This document shows positions 18,243 to 26,987 of a stretch of 64,000 nucleotides of DNA, piece after piece. Under the pieces are notes generated by a model that ran no database searches, was not told where the DNA came from, and saw only the letters and a list, made by a program, of their open reading frames with translations. Within the stretch, counting starts at the first letter, position 1; the number at the start of each line of letters is the position of its first letter. Position numbers and translations under genes: made by a program. The stretch is from Bacteroidota bacterium (GTDB lineage: Bacteria; Bacteroidota; Bacteroidia; Chitinophagales; Chitinophagaceae). The stretch covers positions 45,117 to 109,116 of the forward strand of contig JAFAEM010000045.1 in NCBI GenBank assembly GCA_023424015.1. Direction: 5' to 3'.

Positions 18243-18295
18243 GTTACATCGGCGACTCAGCGATAATACACCCCATATACCATCAATACTCTCAC

Positions 18296-19123
18296 GTGGT
18301 CGTATTCCCCAATTCAAAGATCAATCTTGGCCTGCGAATCGTTAGTAAAAGAAACGACGGCTATCATGACCTCGATACGGTCTTTTATCCTCTGCCCTTC
18401 TACGATGCGTTGGAAGTAATCAGAAATAATGGCGAAAACGGGGCGGGGATTAAGGACTTTGATTTTACGATCACCGGCCTTCCAATCGAAGAGACTACAG
18501 ATAATCTTTGCCAGCGCGCCTTTCAGCTCTTAAAAAATGATTTTCCAGATCTGCCCCCGGTCAACATGCACCTTCATAAAGCTATACCCGTTGGGGCCGG
18601 ACTTGGTGGTGGTAGCGCTGATGCATCATTTACCTTAACATTACTTAACAATAAATTTCAGCTTGGATTAACGACAGAACAACTGTTGCAATATGCCTTA
18701 AAACTGGGTAGCGACTGTCCCTTTTTTATTATCAATAAGCCATGTTATGCTACAGGTCGTGGAGAATTTCTTCAACCAGTTGATCTCGGGCTTTCGTCCT
18801 ACAAATTTGTTCTGATCAATCCGGGCATACATATCAGCACGGGCGAAGCATTTTCCGGTACCGTGCCCGCTATCCCGGTAAGGTCAACCCTTGATATCAT
18901 CAGCCAGCCTGTTCATACCTGGAAGGATGATTTGATGAATGACTTTGAAAAAACGATTTTTCCTGCATACCCCGAAATAGAAAAAATTAAAACTTCCCTT
19001 TACGAGCAAGGAGCATTATACGCATCGATGTCCGGTACCGGAAGCAGCGTGTATGGAATATTTGAGAAAAACAGTAGGCTGAACATAAAAGTCCAGTCAC
19101 ATTATTTCTATAAGGAGATTTAA
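18296..19123 (+). CDS. ispE: 4-(cytidine 5'-diphospho)-2-C-methyl-D-erythritol kinase IspE
   Basis: GHMP kinase of the MEP isoprenoid pathway. It phosphorylates CDP-ME. The 275-aa protein begins at a GTG (VVFPNSKINLGLRIV), the expected N-terminus. The ATP-binding GHMP motif is PVGAGLGGGSADASF (about 95-109), and the C-terminal glycine motif is SMSGTGSSVYGIF. Length and motifs are typical. The upstream DUF151 gene may be co-transcribed. Confidence 0.95.
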   Translation: MVVFPNSKINLGLRIVSKRNDGYHDLDTVFYPLPFYDALEVIRNNGENGAGIKDFDFTITGLPIEETTDNLCQRAFQLLKNDFPDLPPVNMHLHKAIPVGAGLGGGSADASFTLTLLNNKFQLGLTTEQLLQYALKLGSDCPFFIINKPCYATGRGEFLQPVDLGLSSYKFVLINPGIHISTGEAFSGTVPAIPVRSTLDIISQPVHTWKDDLMNDFEKTIFPAYPEIEKIKTSLYEQGALYASMSGTGSSVYGIFEKNSRLNIKVQSHYFYKEI

Positions 19124-19152
19124 TTCAAGTGAATATTTTTTTTAGTACTTAC

Positions 19153-19638
19153 TTATTCAGCCAGGCTGAGTAAGTCTTCAAGATCCAGGGGTTCGGTGAC
19201 CATTTGTAACTGACCGTTATTATCAACGGGCCATTCGGGTTTTGGTCTGTCCCAATATAGTTCTACCCCATTTTGATCCGGATCATTCAGATAAATTGCC
19301 TGCGATACGCCATGATCGGAGGCGCCTGTCATCGGGTATTGGGCATCCCGTAAACGCCTGAAAATAATGGCCAGATCTCTTCGATCCGGATAGACAATCG
19401 CAAGGTGAAAAAGCCCTGCCGCCCGGGTTGGCGCAGGCCCTGCATTTTTACTGTGCCAGGTATTGAGCCCGATATGGTGATGATAGCCCCCTGCTGACAA
19501 GAATACCGCGCTGTCGCCATAGTATTGCGTTACTTCAAACCCCAACAGGTCGCGGTAAAATTTCAGCGACCGTTCCAGGTCTGCTACTTTTAGGTGAATA
19601 TGCCCGATATGTGTGCGATGAGGAATGGTATAACTCAT
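19153..19638 (-). CDS. Glyoxalase/bleomycin-resistance (VOC) superfamily protein
   Basis: Protein of 161 aa from the ATG at 19638; an in-frame start at 19701 would add 21 residues without family similarity. The VOC fold is visible as HIGHIHLKVADLERSLKFYRDLLGFEV and GLFHLAIVYPDRRDLAIIFRRL, ending NDPDQNGVELYWDRP. Metal-ligand candidates are the His in HIHLKV, the His in FHLAIV and the Glu in GVELYWD. It resembles catechol-2,3-dioxygenase-like VOC proteins. The substrate cannot be inferred. It is convergent with ispE. Confidence 0.85.
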   Translation of the reverse strand: MSYTIPHRTHIGHIHLKVADLERSLKFYRDLLGFEVTQYYGDSAVFLSAGGYHHHIGLNTWHSKNAGPAPTRAAGLFHLAIVYPDRRDLAIIFRRLRDAQYPMTGASDHGVSQAIYLNDPDQNGVELYWDRPKPEWPVDNNGQLQMVTEPLDLEDLLSLAE

Positions 19639-19845
19639 AATCTTAGGGATTTTAGCGAGTCTGTCTTCACTAAAATTACTATCTTGCGATAAATATTCCA
19701 CATTATCCAGTATAAGATCACGATATCATTCTTCCTGGCACTCAATCTCGACCTGCTAAACCACTAGGAACTGGTTTCCCAACCGTTTTTTACAACGAAG
19801 CTGTCTTTCTGCTCTACATTTACTGATTCTTTAATTATTGCACGT

Positions 19846-21081
19846 ATGCAATCAACTGTTAACCTTTCTGAAAAAGCATTATACCATCTCCAACTGGAGG
19901 AACAGTATGGCGCACACAATTATCATCCCCTGCCGGTAGTGCTCAGTCGCGGTGAAGGTGTTCATGTATGGGATGTGGATGGAAAAAAGTATTATGATTT
20001 TCTGAGCGGTTATTCTGCCGTCAACCAGGGTCATTGTCATCCACATATCCTGAAAGCTTTTATTGAGCAGTCTCAAAAACTTACGCTCACCAGTCGCGCT
20101 TTTCATAGTGATGTGTTGGGCGAGTACGCGAAATTTATTACGGAATTGTTTGGCTATGATAAAGTCCTCCCGATGAATACCGGTGTAGAAGCCGTGGAAA
20201 CTGGTATCAAGCTTTGTCGCAAATGGGCATATGAGGTCAGGCAGATTCCCGAAAACAAAGCCGTGATCATTGTATGTGAAGGAAACTTCCATGGACGTAC
20301 CACAGGAGTGATTTCCTTCAGCACAGATCCTGCCGCGCTTAATAACTATGGGCCATACCTCCCGGGATTTTTAAAGATACCCTACAACGATATCAACGCT
20401 TTGGAAAAGGCGCTGGAAAATAAAAATGTTGCCGGTTTCCTGGTAGAACCCATCCAGGGCGAGGCCGGTGTAGTGGTACCGGATGAGGGATACCTGTACA
20501 AGGCTAAGCAACTTTGTGAACAGGCCGATGTGTTATTCATAGCAGATGAGATACAGACTGGACTTGCAAGGACCGGTAAAATGCTGGCCTGTGATCATGA
20601 AAATGTAAAACCTGATATCCTGTTGCTGGGTAAAGCACTTAGCGGGGGAATGATGCCCGTGAGCGCAGTGCTTGCAGATGATGAGATTATGCTCACCATA
20701 AAACCGGGAGAGCATGGCTCTACTTATGGCGGCAGTCCGCTGGCCTGCAAAACAGCCATCGCGGCCCTACAGGTGTTAATAGATGAGCAGATGGCTGCAA
20801 ACGCGGTAGAGATGGGTGACTTATTACGTTATGAACTGAAAGCGTTGAATTCAAAACATGTCAGTGTGGTTCGTGGTAAAGGTTTATTGAATGCGATTGT
20901 GATCGATCATTCTAATAAAGACGCAGCCTGGGATCTTTGCCTGGAACTTAAGGAGAAAGGTCTGCTTGCAAAACCAACACATGGTGATAAAATCCGCTTC
21001 GCGCCACCACTTATTATAAACAAACAGCAGATCATGGAATGCGTCGGGATAATTGGCGCGGCGCTGAAAACATTGGGTTGA
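19846..21081 (+). CDS. rocD: Ornithine--oxo-acid aminotransferase
   Basis: PLP enzyme converting ornithine and 2-oxoglutarate to glutamate-5-semialdehyde and glutamate. The 411-aa length fits. Diagnostic blocks are EEQYGAHNYHPLPVVLSRGEG, FLSGYSAVNQGHCHP, MNTGVEAVETGIKLCRKW, and the PLP lysine in LLLGKALSGGMMPVSAV (about 267). LVEPIQGEAGVVVP and FIADEIQTGLARTG contain the cofactor-binding Asp. Together these distinguish ornithine aminotransferase from acetylornithine aminotransferase. It is followed 58 bp downstream by a transporter gene on the same strand. Confidence 0.94.
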   Translation: MQSTVNLSEKALYHLQLEEQYGAHNYHPLPVVLSRGEGVHVWDVDGKKYYDFLSGYSAVNQGHCHPHILKAFIEQSQKLTLTSRAFHSDVLGEYAKFITELFGYDKVLPMNTGVEAVETGIKLCRKWAYEVRQIPENKAVIIVCEGNFHGRTTGVISFSTDPAALNNYGPYLPGFLKIPYNDINALEKALENKNVAGFLVEPIQGEAGVVVPDEGYLYKAKQLCEQADVLFIADEIQTGLARTGKMLACDHENVKPDILLLGKALSGGMMPVSAVLADDEIMLTIKPGEHGSTYGGSPLACKTAIAALQVLIDEQMAANAVEMGDLLRYELKALNSKHVSVVRGKGLLNAIVIDHSNKDAAWDLCLELKEKGLLAKPTHGDKIRFAPPLIINKQQIMECVGIIGAALKTLG

Positions 21082-21139
21082 CGAAAACTAAGCCATCAAC
21101 AGAGGCATCAGGTTTTACCCATAAGAATTTATTTTTTAT

Positions 21140-21802
21140 ATGAATCAATCGGAGCAACGGCCATTATTGTCAAATAACGACTTTCTTTCGGAACTGGTGA
21201 TTGGCATGTCCGATGGCGTGGTTGTGCCTTTTGCTTTAACTGTAGGTTTAAGCCGGGTGACAGAGTCGGCATCAGTCGTTGGTATGACGGGGTTCGTTGC
21301 CCTGACCGCCGGCGCAATTGCTATGGGTATAGGCGGGTACCTCACGGTAAAATCTGAAACCGCACCGTATAAGCCTGTTTCTGAACCGACCGGGAGTAAG
21401 GAAGAAGTAAAATCATTTTTTGCAAATCTTGGCATGAGCGAAGAATTGCAGGCTAAAGTGGCGGATGATGTGATTAGGGAGAAACAGGAATGGTCAGAGA
21501 TAATCACAACAAGTGAAACCCAAACGCGCCAGATTAACAGGCATGCATCCAGGACCGGGCTGACCATCGGGCTTTCATATGCACTTGGCGGATTATTACC
21601 CGTTGTCCCCTATTTCCTTTTGGAGCCAGCCACCCGCGCCTTTCCGGTATCGATCGCCATTTCGTTGTTGAGTCTCGTTGTGCTGGGTTATCTCAAAAGC
21701 CGCGTTACCGGGCTGACGCCCATTCGTGGCATCCTGCTCACCACGCTTACCGGCTCCCTGGCAGCTGCAGGTGCTTTCATAGTGGCAAAGCTGTTTACAT
21801 AA
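21140..21802 (+). CDS. VIT1/CCC1-family iron/manganese transporter-like membrane protein
   Basis: Protein of 220 aa of the VIT family. The first block, FLSELVIGMSDGVVVPFALTVGLS, with its Asp-Gly pair, is the hallmark of VIT/CCC1 TM1. A second helix (ALTAGAIAMGIGGYLTVKSE) leads into a cytoplasmic helical metal-binding-type domain (about 75-135), and three further helices follow. Family members export or store Fe2+/Mn2+. Substrate here is inferred from the family only. Confidence 0.88.
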   Translation: MNQSEQRPLLSNNDFLSELVIGMSDGVVVPFALTVGLSRVTESASVVGMTGFVALTAGAIAMGIGGYLTVKSETAPYKPVSEPTGSKEEVKSFFANLGMSEELQAKVADDVIREKQEWSEIITTSETQTRQINRHASRTGLTIGLSYALGGLLPVVPYFLLEPATRAFPVSIAISLLSLVVLGYLKSRVTGLTPIRGILLTTLTGSLAAAGAFIVAKLFT

Positions 21803-21813
21803 CAGCGTTCGAT

Positions 21814-21914
21814 AGGTTGAAGGTTGTTGAAGATTGTTGAAAGTTGTTGAAGATGGTTTAATGTTGTATTACAATATTCAACAATATTCAACTACATTCA
21901 ACCACCTTAAACCA
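21814..21914. repeat. GTTGAA-rich long inverted repeat
   Basis: The left arm (21814-21865) consists of repeated GGTTGTTGAAGATTGTTGA units; the right arm (21871-21914) of ATTCAACAATATTCAAC units ending CTTAAACC. The arms pair imperfectly over more than 35 bp, forming a long hairpin between the VIT-family gene and the small RNA terminator. It may act as a terminator or be a dispersed repeat. Confidence 0.8.
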
Positions 21915-21927
21915 TATAATGCACTAG

Positions 21928-21958
21928 AAAAAATCCGCTCTACAGATGTAAAGCGGAT
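21928..21958 (-). terminator. Intrinsic terminator of the candidate small RNA
   Basis: On the minus strand ATCCGCTTTAC/GTAGAGCGGAT (11 bp, one wobble) around a four-base loop, followed by TTTTTT. Confidence 0.9.
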
Positions 21959-22150
21959 CGATATTGAATGGTTTTTCTAAGATCATATCTTAAACCGTTT
22001 AGCATATACCATAGCACAGCCATAGCCTATGGTTATGGTCAAACAGATATCTTCAAGGGAACCTACAGTGTTCCAACGATGCGGATAAGATTAACAGAGT
22101 AGAAAATTTCGATAGGCAGGTCGCTTAGCAAGCGGGCAAGGAAAATGTTG
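21928..22150 (-). ncRNA. Candidate structured small RNA (possibly 6S-like) with own promoter and terminator
   Basis: About 220 nt on the minus strand, with no open frame and several hairpins. Visible stems are CGCTT/AAGCG, GGAAC/GTTCC, nested CCATAG/CTATGG inside ACCATA/TATGGT, and TAAGAT/ATCTTA. A promoter of the TTG-N18-TAAATTTG type lies immediately upstream, and an 11-bp-stem intrinsic terminator ends it. Size and the long interrupted stem are compatible with a 6S RNA (a 6S-Flavo class is described in Bacteroidota), but I could not confirm the family. It is not a tmRNA: there is no CCA end and no tag frame. Confidence 0.6.
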
Positions 22151-22156
22151 CAACAT

Positions 22157-22185
22157 CAAATTTAATGAAAATCATCATACAACAA
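22157..22185 (-). promoter_or_regulatory. Promoter of the candidate small RNA
   Basis: Minus-strand TTG (22185-22183), an 18-bp spacer and TAAATTTG (22164-22157) fully match the Bacteroidota TTG/TAnnTTTG consensus. The expected start site is near 22150. Confidence 0.75.
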
Positions 22186-22202
22186 TTATCTGATGTAAAA
22201 TT

Positions 22203-22643
22203 TTATTCGCGTGTGATCTTCTCTTGCAATTTCATATCAGGAAAAAAGGCAGATAATAGCATCAGTACCGCGGCGATCAGCATTAGGTAAAGTGCAAGAT
22301 GTTGTTCGGGACACTCCCCTGCCCTGCAGGTTGATACCATAAAGTAATTGCGAATGGTCCAGGCCAGGTTGAACGCGCAAATGACAAGGTTCAGGCGTTT
22401 GGCCCATAGCCGGGGGATAAAGTTGAAAACCAGGAAAAGACTGGTGAATATCAGGTTGAAATAAGCTGGTTTACCAAAATTCGTTCCGGTGGCGTCAACC
22501 CCTGTCACGACAATATTCTTTGTAGTGATCACAACCCAGGTGCTAAAACAGGATATAACCAGCATGATTGCCGCGGCTAATCCCACCCATTTCATCCAGC
22601 GCATGGCTTTTTTTTGTTTGGCCCGCAAGATAGGTATTTGCAC
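22203..22643 (-). CDS. Four-helix membrane protein of unknown function
   Basis: Protein of up to 146 aa with four hydrophobic segments (about 18-40, 57-78, 83-100, 118-138) and two Cys in a STCRAGECPEQ loop between helices 3 and 4. No family is recognised. The start is uncertain: a GTG at 22643 opens the frame, and the ATGs at 22604 or 22595 are plausible alternatives that leave all four helices intact. The candidate small RNA promoter begins 18 bp beyond its stop. Confidence 0.65.
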   Translation of the reverse strand: MQIPILRAKQKKAMRWMKWVGLAAAIMLVISCFSTWVVITTKNIVVTGVDATGTNFGKPAYFNLIFTSLFLVFNFIPRLWAKRLNLVICAFNLAWTIRNYFMVSTCRAGECPEQHLALYLMLIAAVLMLLSAFFPDMKLQEKITRE

Positions 22644-22696
22644 CTGAAGTCATTTCCGCCGTATTGCAGAAATACACGTCACAAGATTCATTACGA

Positions 22697-23239
22697 CTAG
22701 CAGGCATTTATCATTTCCGCCGCCACCGGCAGTCCCATGAGATAGTATTCGAATGACTGACTCCCTATGGTTAGATAATATTGTCCTAACCTGTTGAAAC
22801 CATGACGCTCATAAAATTTCAGTGCCTGGGTATTGCTGGCAGGTGCATCCAGCCAAACATAGTCAGGGTGGATGCCCCAGGCCAGGTCTATCGCCCGTTT
22901 GATGAGCGCTGTACCAATTCCGGCCGACTGGTATTGAGGCAACACATAAATTTTCTGCAATTGCATTTGCGCACCTGATTCGATCTGGTCATTGAGAGAA
23001 TGCGTCTTTATCTTTACAAAGCCCAACGGATCTTTTCCATTAAATGCCAGCAGGTATACATTATTTTCCTTGCGAAGGCTTCGGACAAGTTTGACCGGAT
23101 TATAAGAGTACTCCAGGTATTCGAACAAATCCTCGCTATTGTGAAATATGCTGCTGAAAGTGTGGCGGAAAGTTTTTTTCGCGATCGAGGCGATCACGGC
23201 CGCGTGTGACACATCGGCTTTGATGATTTTGGGGTACAT
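22697..23239 (-). CDS. GNAT family N-acetyltransferase
   Basis: Protein of 180 aa from the ATG at 23239; an upstream in-frame TTG overlapping the neighbour's stop is less likely. The acetyl-CoA-binding motif is LQKIYVLPQYQSAGIGTALIKRAIDLA (Q/RxxGxG/A pattern, about 107-125), followed by VWLDAPASNTQALKFYERHGF. It resembles GNATs of the YkkB/PaiA type, but the substrate is unknown. It lies 38 bp downstream of a second, unrelated-sequence GNAT and the EamA exporter. Confidence 0.88.
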   Translation of the reverse strand: MYPKIIKADVSHAAVIASIAKKTFRHTFSSIFHNSEDLFEYLEYSYNPVKLVRSLRKENNVYLLAFNGKDPLGFVKIKTHSLNDQIESGAQMQLQKIYVLPQYQSAGIGTALIKRAIDLAWGIHPDYVWLDAPASNTQALKFYERHGFNRLGQYYLTIGSQSFEYYLMGLPVAAEMINAC

Positions 23240-23277
23240 GGTAGTAGATGATTTAGGTTTAAGGTTTAGATTCCGGG

Positions 23278-23787
23278 TCAATATTCGACGAGATCATAGA
23301 AAGCATGTGCTTTTTGCAATGCTGATACTATATCAATCTCCATTTTAACATCGGCACGCTTATAGACTCCTATCTCAACTTCAAGGTGTTGAAACCCGAG
23401 CTTTTCATACAATTTGATCGCTCCTGCGTTTTTCTTATTGGAGTACAGAACTATCTTTTGCGCGCCAAGCATATGGGCTTTTATAAAACTGGCATAACTC
23501 AGTGCTTCTGCGATACCGCGCCGATGGTAGTGTTTATCCACTGCCATTTTAGTAAACTCAAAAGTCTCGCCGTCTATACGGCGAAGTCCAACCGTGCCGG
23601 CGATCATGCCTTTGTATTCAGCCATCAGGATGGCGCCACCCGGGTCGAGGATAGCCTGCCCCGGATGGGTCAGCACCCATTCATCAACCGGTTCCATCTC
23701 AAAAAGTTCTTCGATCCAAACCCTGTTGAATGCCTCAAAATATGGCTGGTGTTCCGGCCTGTAGTCTAAGATTCGAATATTATTCAT
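23278..23787 (-). CDS. GNAT family N-acetyltransferase
   Basis: Protein of 169 aa with the GNAT core: GTVGLRRIDGETFEFTKMAVDKHYHRRGIAEALSYASFIKAHMLGAQKIVLYSNKKNAGAIKLYEKLGF. The HRRGIAEAL loop is the acetyl-CoA pyrophosphate-binding segment. Its start codon overlaps the EamA gene stop by four bases (ATGA), so the two are translationally coupled, which may link acetylation to export. The substrate is unknown. Confidence 0.88.
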   Translation of the reverse strand: MNNIRILDYRPEHQPYFEAFNRVWIEELFEMEPVDEWVLTHPGQAILDPGGAILMAEYKGMIAGTVGLRRIDGETFEFTKMAVDKHYHRRGIAEALSYASFIKAHMLGAQKIVLYSNKKNAGAIKLYEKLGFQHLEVEIGVYKRADVKMEIDIVSALQKAHAFYDLVEY

Positions 23788-24680
23788 TGCTTTACTTTTT
23801 TAAATTCCCTGTTAACCAGGTAGACGCCTCCAAGGGTGATCAGCGTCCCGAGGATCATATTTGCATTCATTTTTTCTGAAAGCACCAGCCAGCCGATCAC
23901 AACGGCCACCACCGGGTTGATATAGGCATAAACAGACACCTGTGTGGGAGGTAATTTGCTAATGACAAAAACATAAGCCGTATACGCCACCAATGAACCA
24001 AATACCACCAGGTAGATCAAAGCCAGCCAGGAATCCTGGTTCACATCTGCAAGACTGATATACTTACCCGTAACTCCACACACGGTGAGCACCAATATCC
24101 CGGCGATAAACATTTGCAGTCCTACATTGAACAAAACATCCACAGGTGGTTTTTGCTTAGAAATATATACAGTACCAAATGACCATGACAACGTGGAGAG
24201 CAGGGCTAATACGACACCAAAGACAAATGTTTTACTTTGCATTTCGCCTATGTAATCATAGAATATGGTCAGCACCCCGGCAAATCCAATAATTAGTCCT
24301 GCCACCATCAGGCGTGTGATCTTCGCGCACTTTGAAAGCCATACTGTAAACAATGCGATGAACAAAGGCACCAGAGCCGCGATGATCGCAGCCAGCCCGC
24401 CGCTGATATATTCCAATGACCATGTCAGTAGTCCATTGGCGAGACATAACATGAATATGCTCTGCACAGATATTTTCTTAAGTACAGCCCAGCCTGGTAT
24501 CCTGTATCCCCGAATTAAAAAATAAGCTACGAGTATCGAACCTGACATCAACTGGCGTAGTCCCGACACAAATAATCCCGGCATATGCTGCGCGCCGATC
24601 CGCGACGCTACATAAGTAGTTCCCCAGAAGAAGCTTACCAGTCCCAATGCGATATACGCTTTATGTAATTCCTTTTTCAT
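23784..24680 (-). CDS. EamA (DMT superfamily) transporter
   Basis: Protein of 298 aa with about ten hydrophobic helices forming two EamA repeats. The first (~5-140) contains SFFWGTTYVASRIG and the second (~150-295) contains STLSWSFGTVYISKQ and YAYINPVVAVVIGWLVLSEKM, a highly typical EamA end. These proteins export amino acids or metabolites. Divergent from a MocR-type regulator with a 176-bp shared promoter region, a frequent arrangement for regulator and target exporter. It is coupled to the GNAT gene. Confidence 0.92.
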   Translation of the reverse strand: MKKELHKAYIALGLVSFFWGTTYVASRIGAQHMPGLFVSGLRQLMSGSILVAYFLIRGYRIPGWAVLKKISVQSIFMLCLANGLLTWSLEYISGGLAAIIAALVPLFIALFTVWLSKCAKITRLMVAGLIIGFAGVLTIFYDYIGEMQSKTFVFGVVLALLSTLSWSFGTVYISKQKPPVDVLFNVGLQMFIAGILVLTVCGVTGKYISLADVNQDSWLALIYLVVFGSLVAYTAYVFVISKLPPTQVSVYAYINPVVAVVIGWLVLSEKMNANMILGTLITLGGVYLVNREFKKVKQ

Positions 24681-24856
24681 CCTTAGTGTTTATTTTTTGT
24701 CCTGGTGGGTGAACAAAGGTTTTCAAAATCGTGGTAGCGGGGCAATCGCGTCAATTAACTTGAGTTGATAGTTTACAGATGCAAATTTTATAGAATTATT
24801 GATGGTAAAACAGATTCAGTTTTTGTATTTTTGACTATATCAGATTTTTTAACATT

Positions 24857-26302
24857 ATGCCAAAGTCCAGTTTCGCTACCGATGAGCACCTGTATATGCA
24901 GGTTGCTGCGGGCCTTGAGAAAATGATTGCAGAAGACGTTTTGAAGATCGGCGATAAGCTTCCTTCTGTTCGCGTGTTGAGTGATGAGTATGGGATCAGT
25001 ATGGGAACTGCATTCCAGGCCTACTACCATCTCGAAGGAAAAGGCCTGATCGAATCGAGGCCAAAGTCGGGTTACTATGTTCGCTTTAATCAGCGGCGAT
25101 TTCTGGAATTGCCAAGTATCATACAGCCCGATGTGCTAACGCATGATGTATCGGTAAAAGAGATGATCTCATCTATCTATTCCGACCTGGCGATGAATAA
25201 TGATAAGATCATCAACCTGGCAATGGCAGTACCGGATGTAAGCCTGTTGCCAACGGCCAAGATCAATAAATCGGTGATGCATGTGCTGCGCAATAACCCT
25301 GATCATTGTATTAACTATGAACACACGCAGGGAAATCTTGAACTGCGGAAACAAATTGCAAAGCTTGCCTTTAATTGGGGAGGTAAAGTAAAACCTGATG
25401 AAGTACTGGTGACTTCCGGTTGCCTGGAAGCGATCACGATCTGCCTGCGGGCAGTAACAAAACCTGGTGATACTGTGGCAGTGGAGTCGCCCAATTATTT
25501 CGGAATATTTCAGGCCATCGAGAGTCTCGGTTTAAAAGTGGTGGAAGTTTCTTCCTGTTGTGTGACAGGTCTCGACCTTGATTGCTTACAAGAGGTAATT
25601 AAAAAGTTCCCCATCAAAGCCTGCGTCGCGATCCCCAATTTCAACAATCCCCTGGGCGGCTGCATGCCTGATGAAAATAAAAAGAAACTGGTGGATATCA
25701 TTGCGAAGCATAACATACCATTGATTGAAGATGATATCTATGGTGAATTGTATTTTGGAAAAAACCGTCCGCGTACCTGCAAATACTATGACACCAAAGG
25801 GCTGGTGATGCATTGTTCATCATTGACAAAATCCCTGGCGCCCGGATATCGTATCGGCTGGGTGATCCCGGGTAAATTCCTGGAACAGGTAAAACAGATC
25901 AAACGCATTCAGAATATCAGCTCCCCTACCCTCACCCAGGCTGCCCTGGCGCATTTTCTGCAAATCGGCCGTTACGAGTATCACCTGAAAAGCTTACGAA
26001 AAGCGCTACATACGCAGTGTCTTCGGTATATGCAGGGAATTGTGGATTATTTCCCGGAAGGCACCAAGGTATCGCGTCCGCATGGAGGATTTGTATTGTG
26101 GGTGCAATTGCATAAAAAAGTAAATGCTTTTAAACTGAGAACGGAAGCGATGAAACACAAGATATCTATCACACCGGGAAAAATATTTTCAGCCAGCTGC
26201 AATTATTCCAATTGCATTCGAATCAGTTTTGGTAAGCCATGGGATGATGATGCAGATTATGGGTTGATGATGTTGGGGAAGTTGATTAGGAAGATGATGT
26301 GA
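24857..26302 (+). CDS. MocR/GntR-family regulator with aminotransferase domain
   Basis: Protein of 481 aa. The N-terminus (~10-78) is a GntR winged helix: LYMQVAAGLEKMIAEDVLKIGDKLPSVRVLSDEYGISMGTAFQAYYHLEGKGLIESRPKSGYYV. The rest is a fold-type I aminotransferase domain with NFNNPLGGCMPDENK, DDIYGELYF and the PLP lysine in SSLTKSLAPGYRIGW. MocR proteins use PLP as an effector-binding cofactor and regulate amino-acid, vitamin B6 or export genes. The divergent EamA gene is the likely target (inference). Confidence 0.94.
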   Translation: MPKSSFATDEHLYMQVAAGLEKMIAEDVLKIGDKLPSVRVLSDEYGISMGTAFQAYYHLEGKGLIESRPKSGYYVRFNQRRFLELPSIIQPDVLTHDVSVKEMISSIYSDLAMNNDKIINLAMAVPDVSLLPTAKINKSVMHVLRNNPDHCINYEHTQGNLELRKQIAKLAFNWGGKVKPDEVLVTSGCLEAITICLRAVTKPGDTVAVESPNYFGIFQAIESLGLKVVEVSSCCVTGLDLDCLQEVIKKFPIKACVAIPNFNNPLGGCMPDENKKKLVDIIAKHNIPLIEDDIYGELYFGKNRPRTCKYYDTKGLVMHCSSLTKSLAPGYRIGWVIPGKFLEQVKQIKRIQNISSPTLTQAALAHFLQIGRYEYHLKSLRKALHTQCLRYMQGIVDYFPEGTKVSRPHGGFVLWVQLHKKVNAFKLRTEAMKHKISITPGKIFSASCNYSNCIRISFGKPWDDDADYGLMMLGKLIRKMM

Positions 26303-26306
26303 AACG

Positions 26307-26367
26307 GATACTAGATGCTAGATACTAGATGCTAGATACTGGATGCTGGATGCTGGATGCTGGATGA
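26307..26367. repeat. GATRCTR heptamer tandem repeat
   Basis: Eight consecutive 7-bp units: the first four alternate GATACTA and GATGCTA, followed by GATACTG and three GATGCTG units, then GATGA. It begins 5 bp after the MocR gene stop and ends before the convergent acetyltransferase stop. Confidence 0.92.
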
Positions 26368-26368
26368 T

Positions 26369-26962
26369 TTAAAATTTTAGGTTTTTGAAATAAAATTGTT
26401 TGTCATCGTCGGTGATGGAACGATGGGGTTTGCAGGGATTGCCAAAAGCAAGGGTATCATCGGGAATATCGCGCGTAACGACACTTCCAGAACCAATGAC
26501 TACATTGTTACCTATGGTAATACCGGGATTGATAACCGTATTACCACCTATCCAGACACTATCACCTATCGTTATAGGAAAGGCATACTCCCATCCCTGG
26601 TTTCGCATGTGTGCATCGATAGGATGACCCGCAGTAAAAAGCGATACATTAGGAGCAAAGTAAACATTATGGCCAATTTGCACCTTCGCACAATCCAGGA
26701 TTACACAGTTGTAGTTTGCGTAAAAATTATCTCCGATATGAATATTATAACCATAATCGCAACGGAAGGGGGTCTCAATGTAACAATTGACCCCAAAATA
26801 ACCTAAGAGGGTTTTTAAGAGCTCCTGCTGACGATCATGTTCAGTTGGAGCCAGGTTATTGAGTGCAAAAACAATTTGCTTAGCCTTGAGTCTTTCCTCT
26901 ACTAATAGTTCATCAGAAGCCAGGTAAGGAAAGCCTGCCAGCATTTTTTCTTTTTCAGTCAT
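26369..26962 (-). CDS. Sugar O-acetyltransferase (LacA/Maa type)
   Basis: Protein of 197 aa from the ATG at 26962; a GTG immediately upstream is also in frame. The N-terminal helical Mac domain (EKEKMLAGFPYLASDELLVEERLKAKQ) is followed by a left-handed beta-helix of hexapeptide repeats (NIHIGDNFYANYNCVILDCAKVQIGHNVYFAPNVSLFTAGHP), with the catalytic His in TAGHPI. The end VVTRDIPDDTLAFGNPCKPHR is typical. It transfers acetyl from acetyl-CoA to a sugar; family homologues act on maltose or galactosides. Confidence 0.92.
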   Translation of the reverse strand: MTEKEKMLAGFPYLASDELLVEERLKAKQIVFALNNLAPTEHDRQQELLKTLLGYFGVNCYIETPFRCDYGYNIHIGDNFYANYNCVILDCAKVQIGHNVYFAPNVSLFTAGHPIDAHMRNQGWEYAFPITIGDSVWIGGNTVINPGITIGNNVVIGSGSVVTRDIPDDTLAFGNPCKPHRSITDDDKQFYFKNLKF

Positions 26963-26987
26963 CACAGTATAAATTGGAGACCGCAGT

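Noticed and set aside
21928..22150. tmRNA or SRP RNA
   Set aside because: No tag-peptide frame or CCA end, and no GGAAGxAGCAGCC-type SRP loop.
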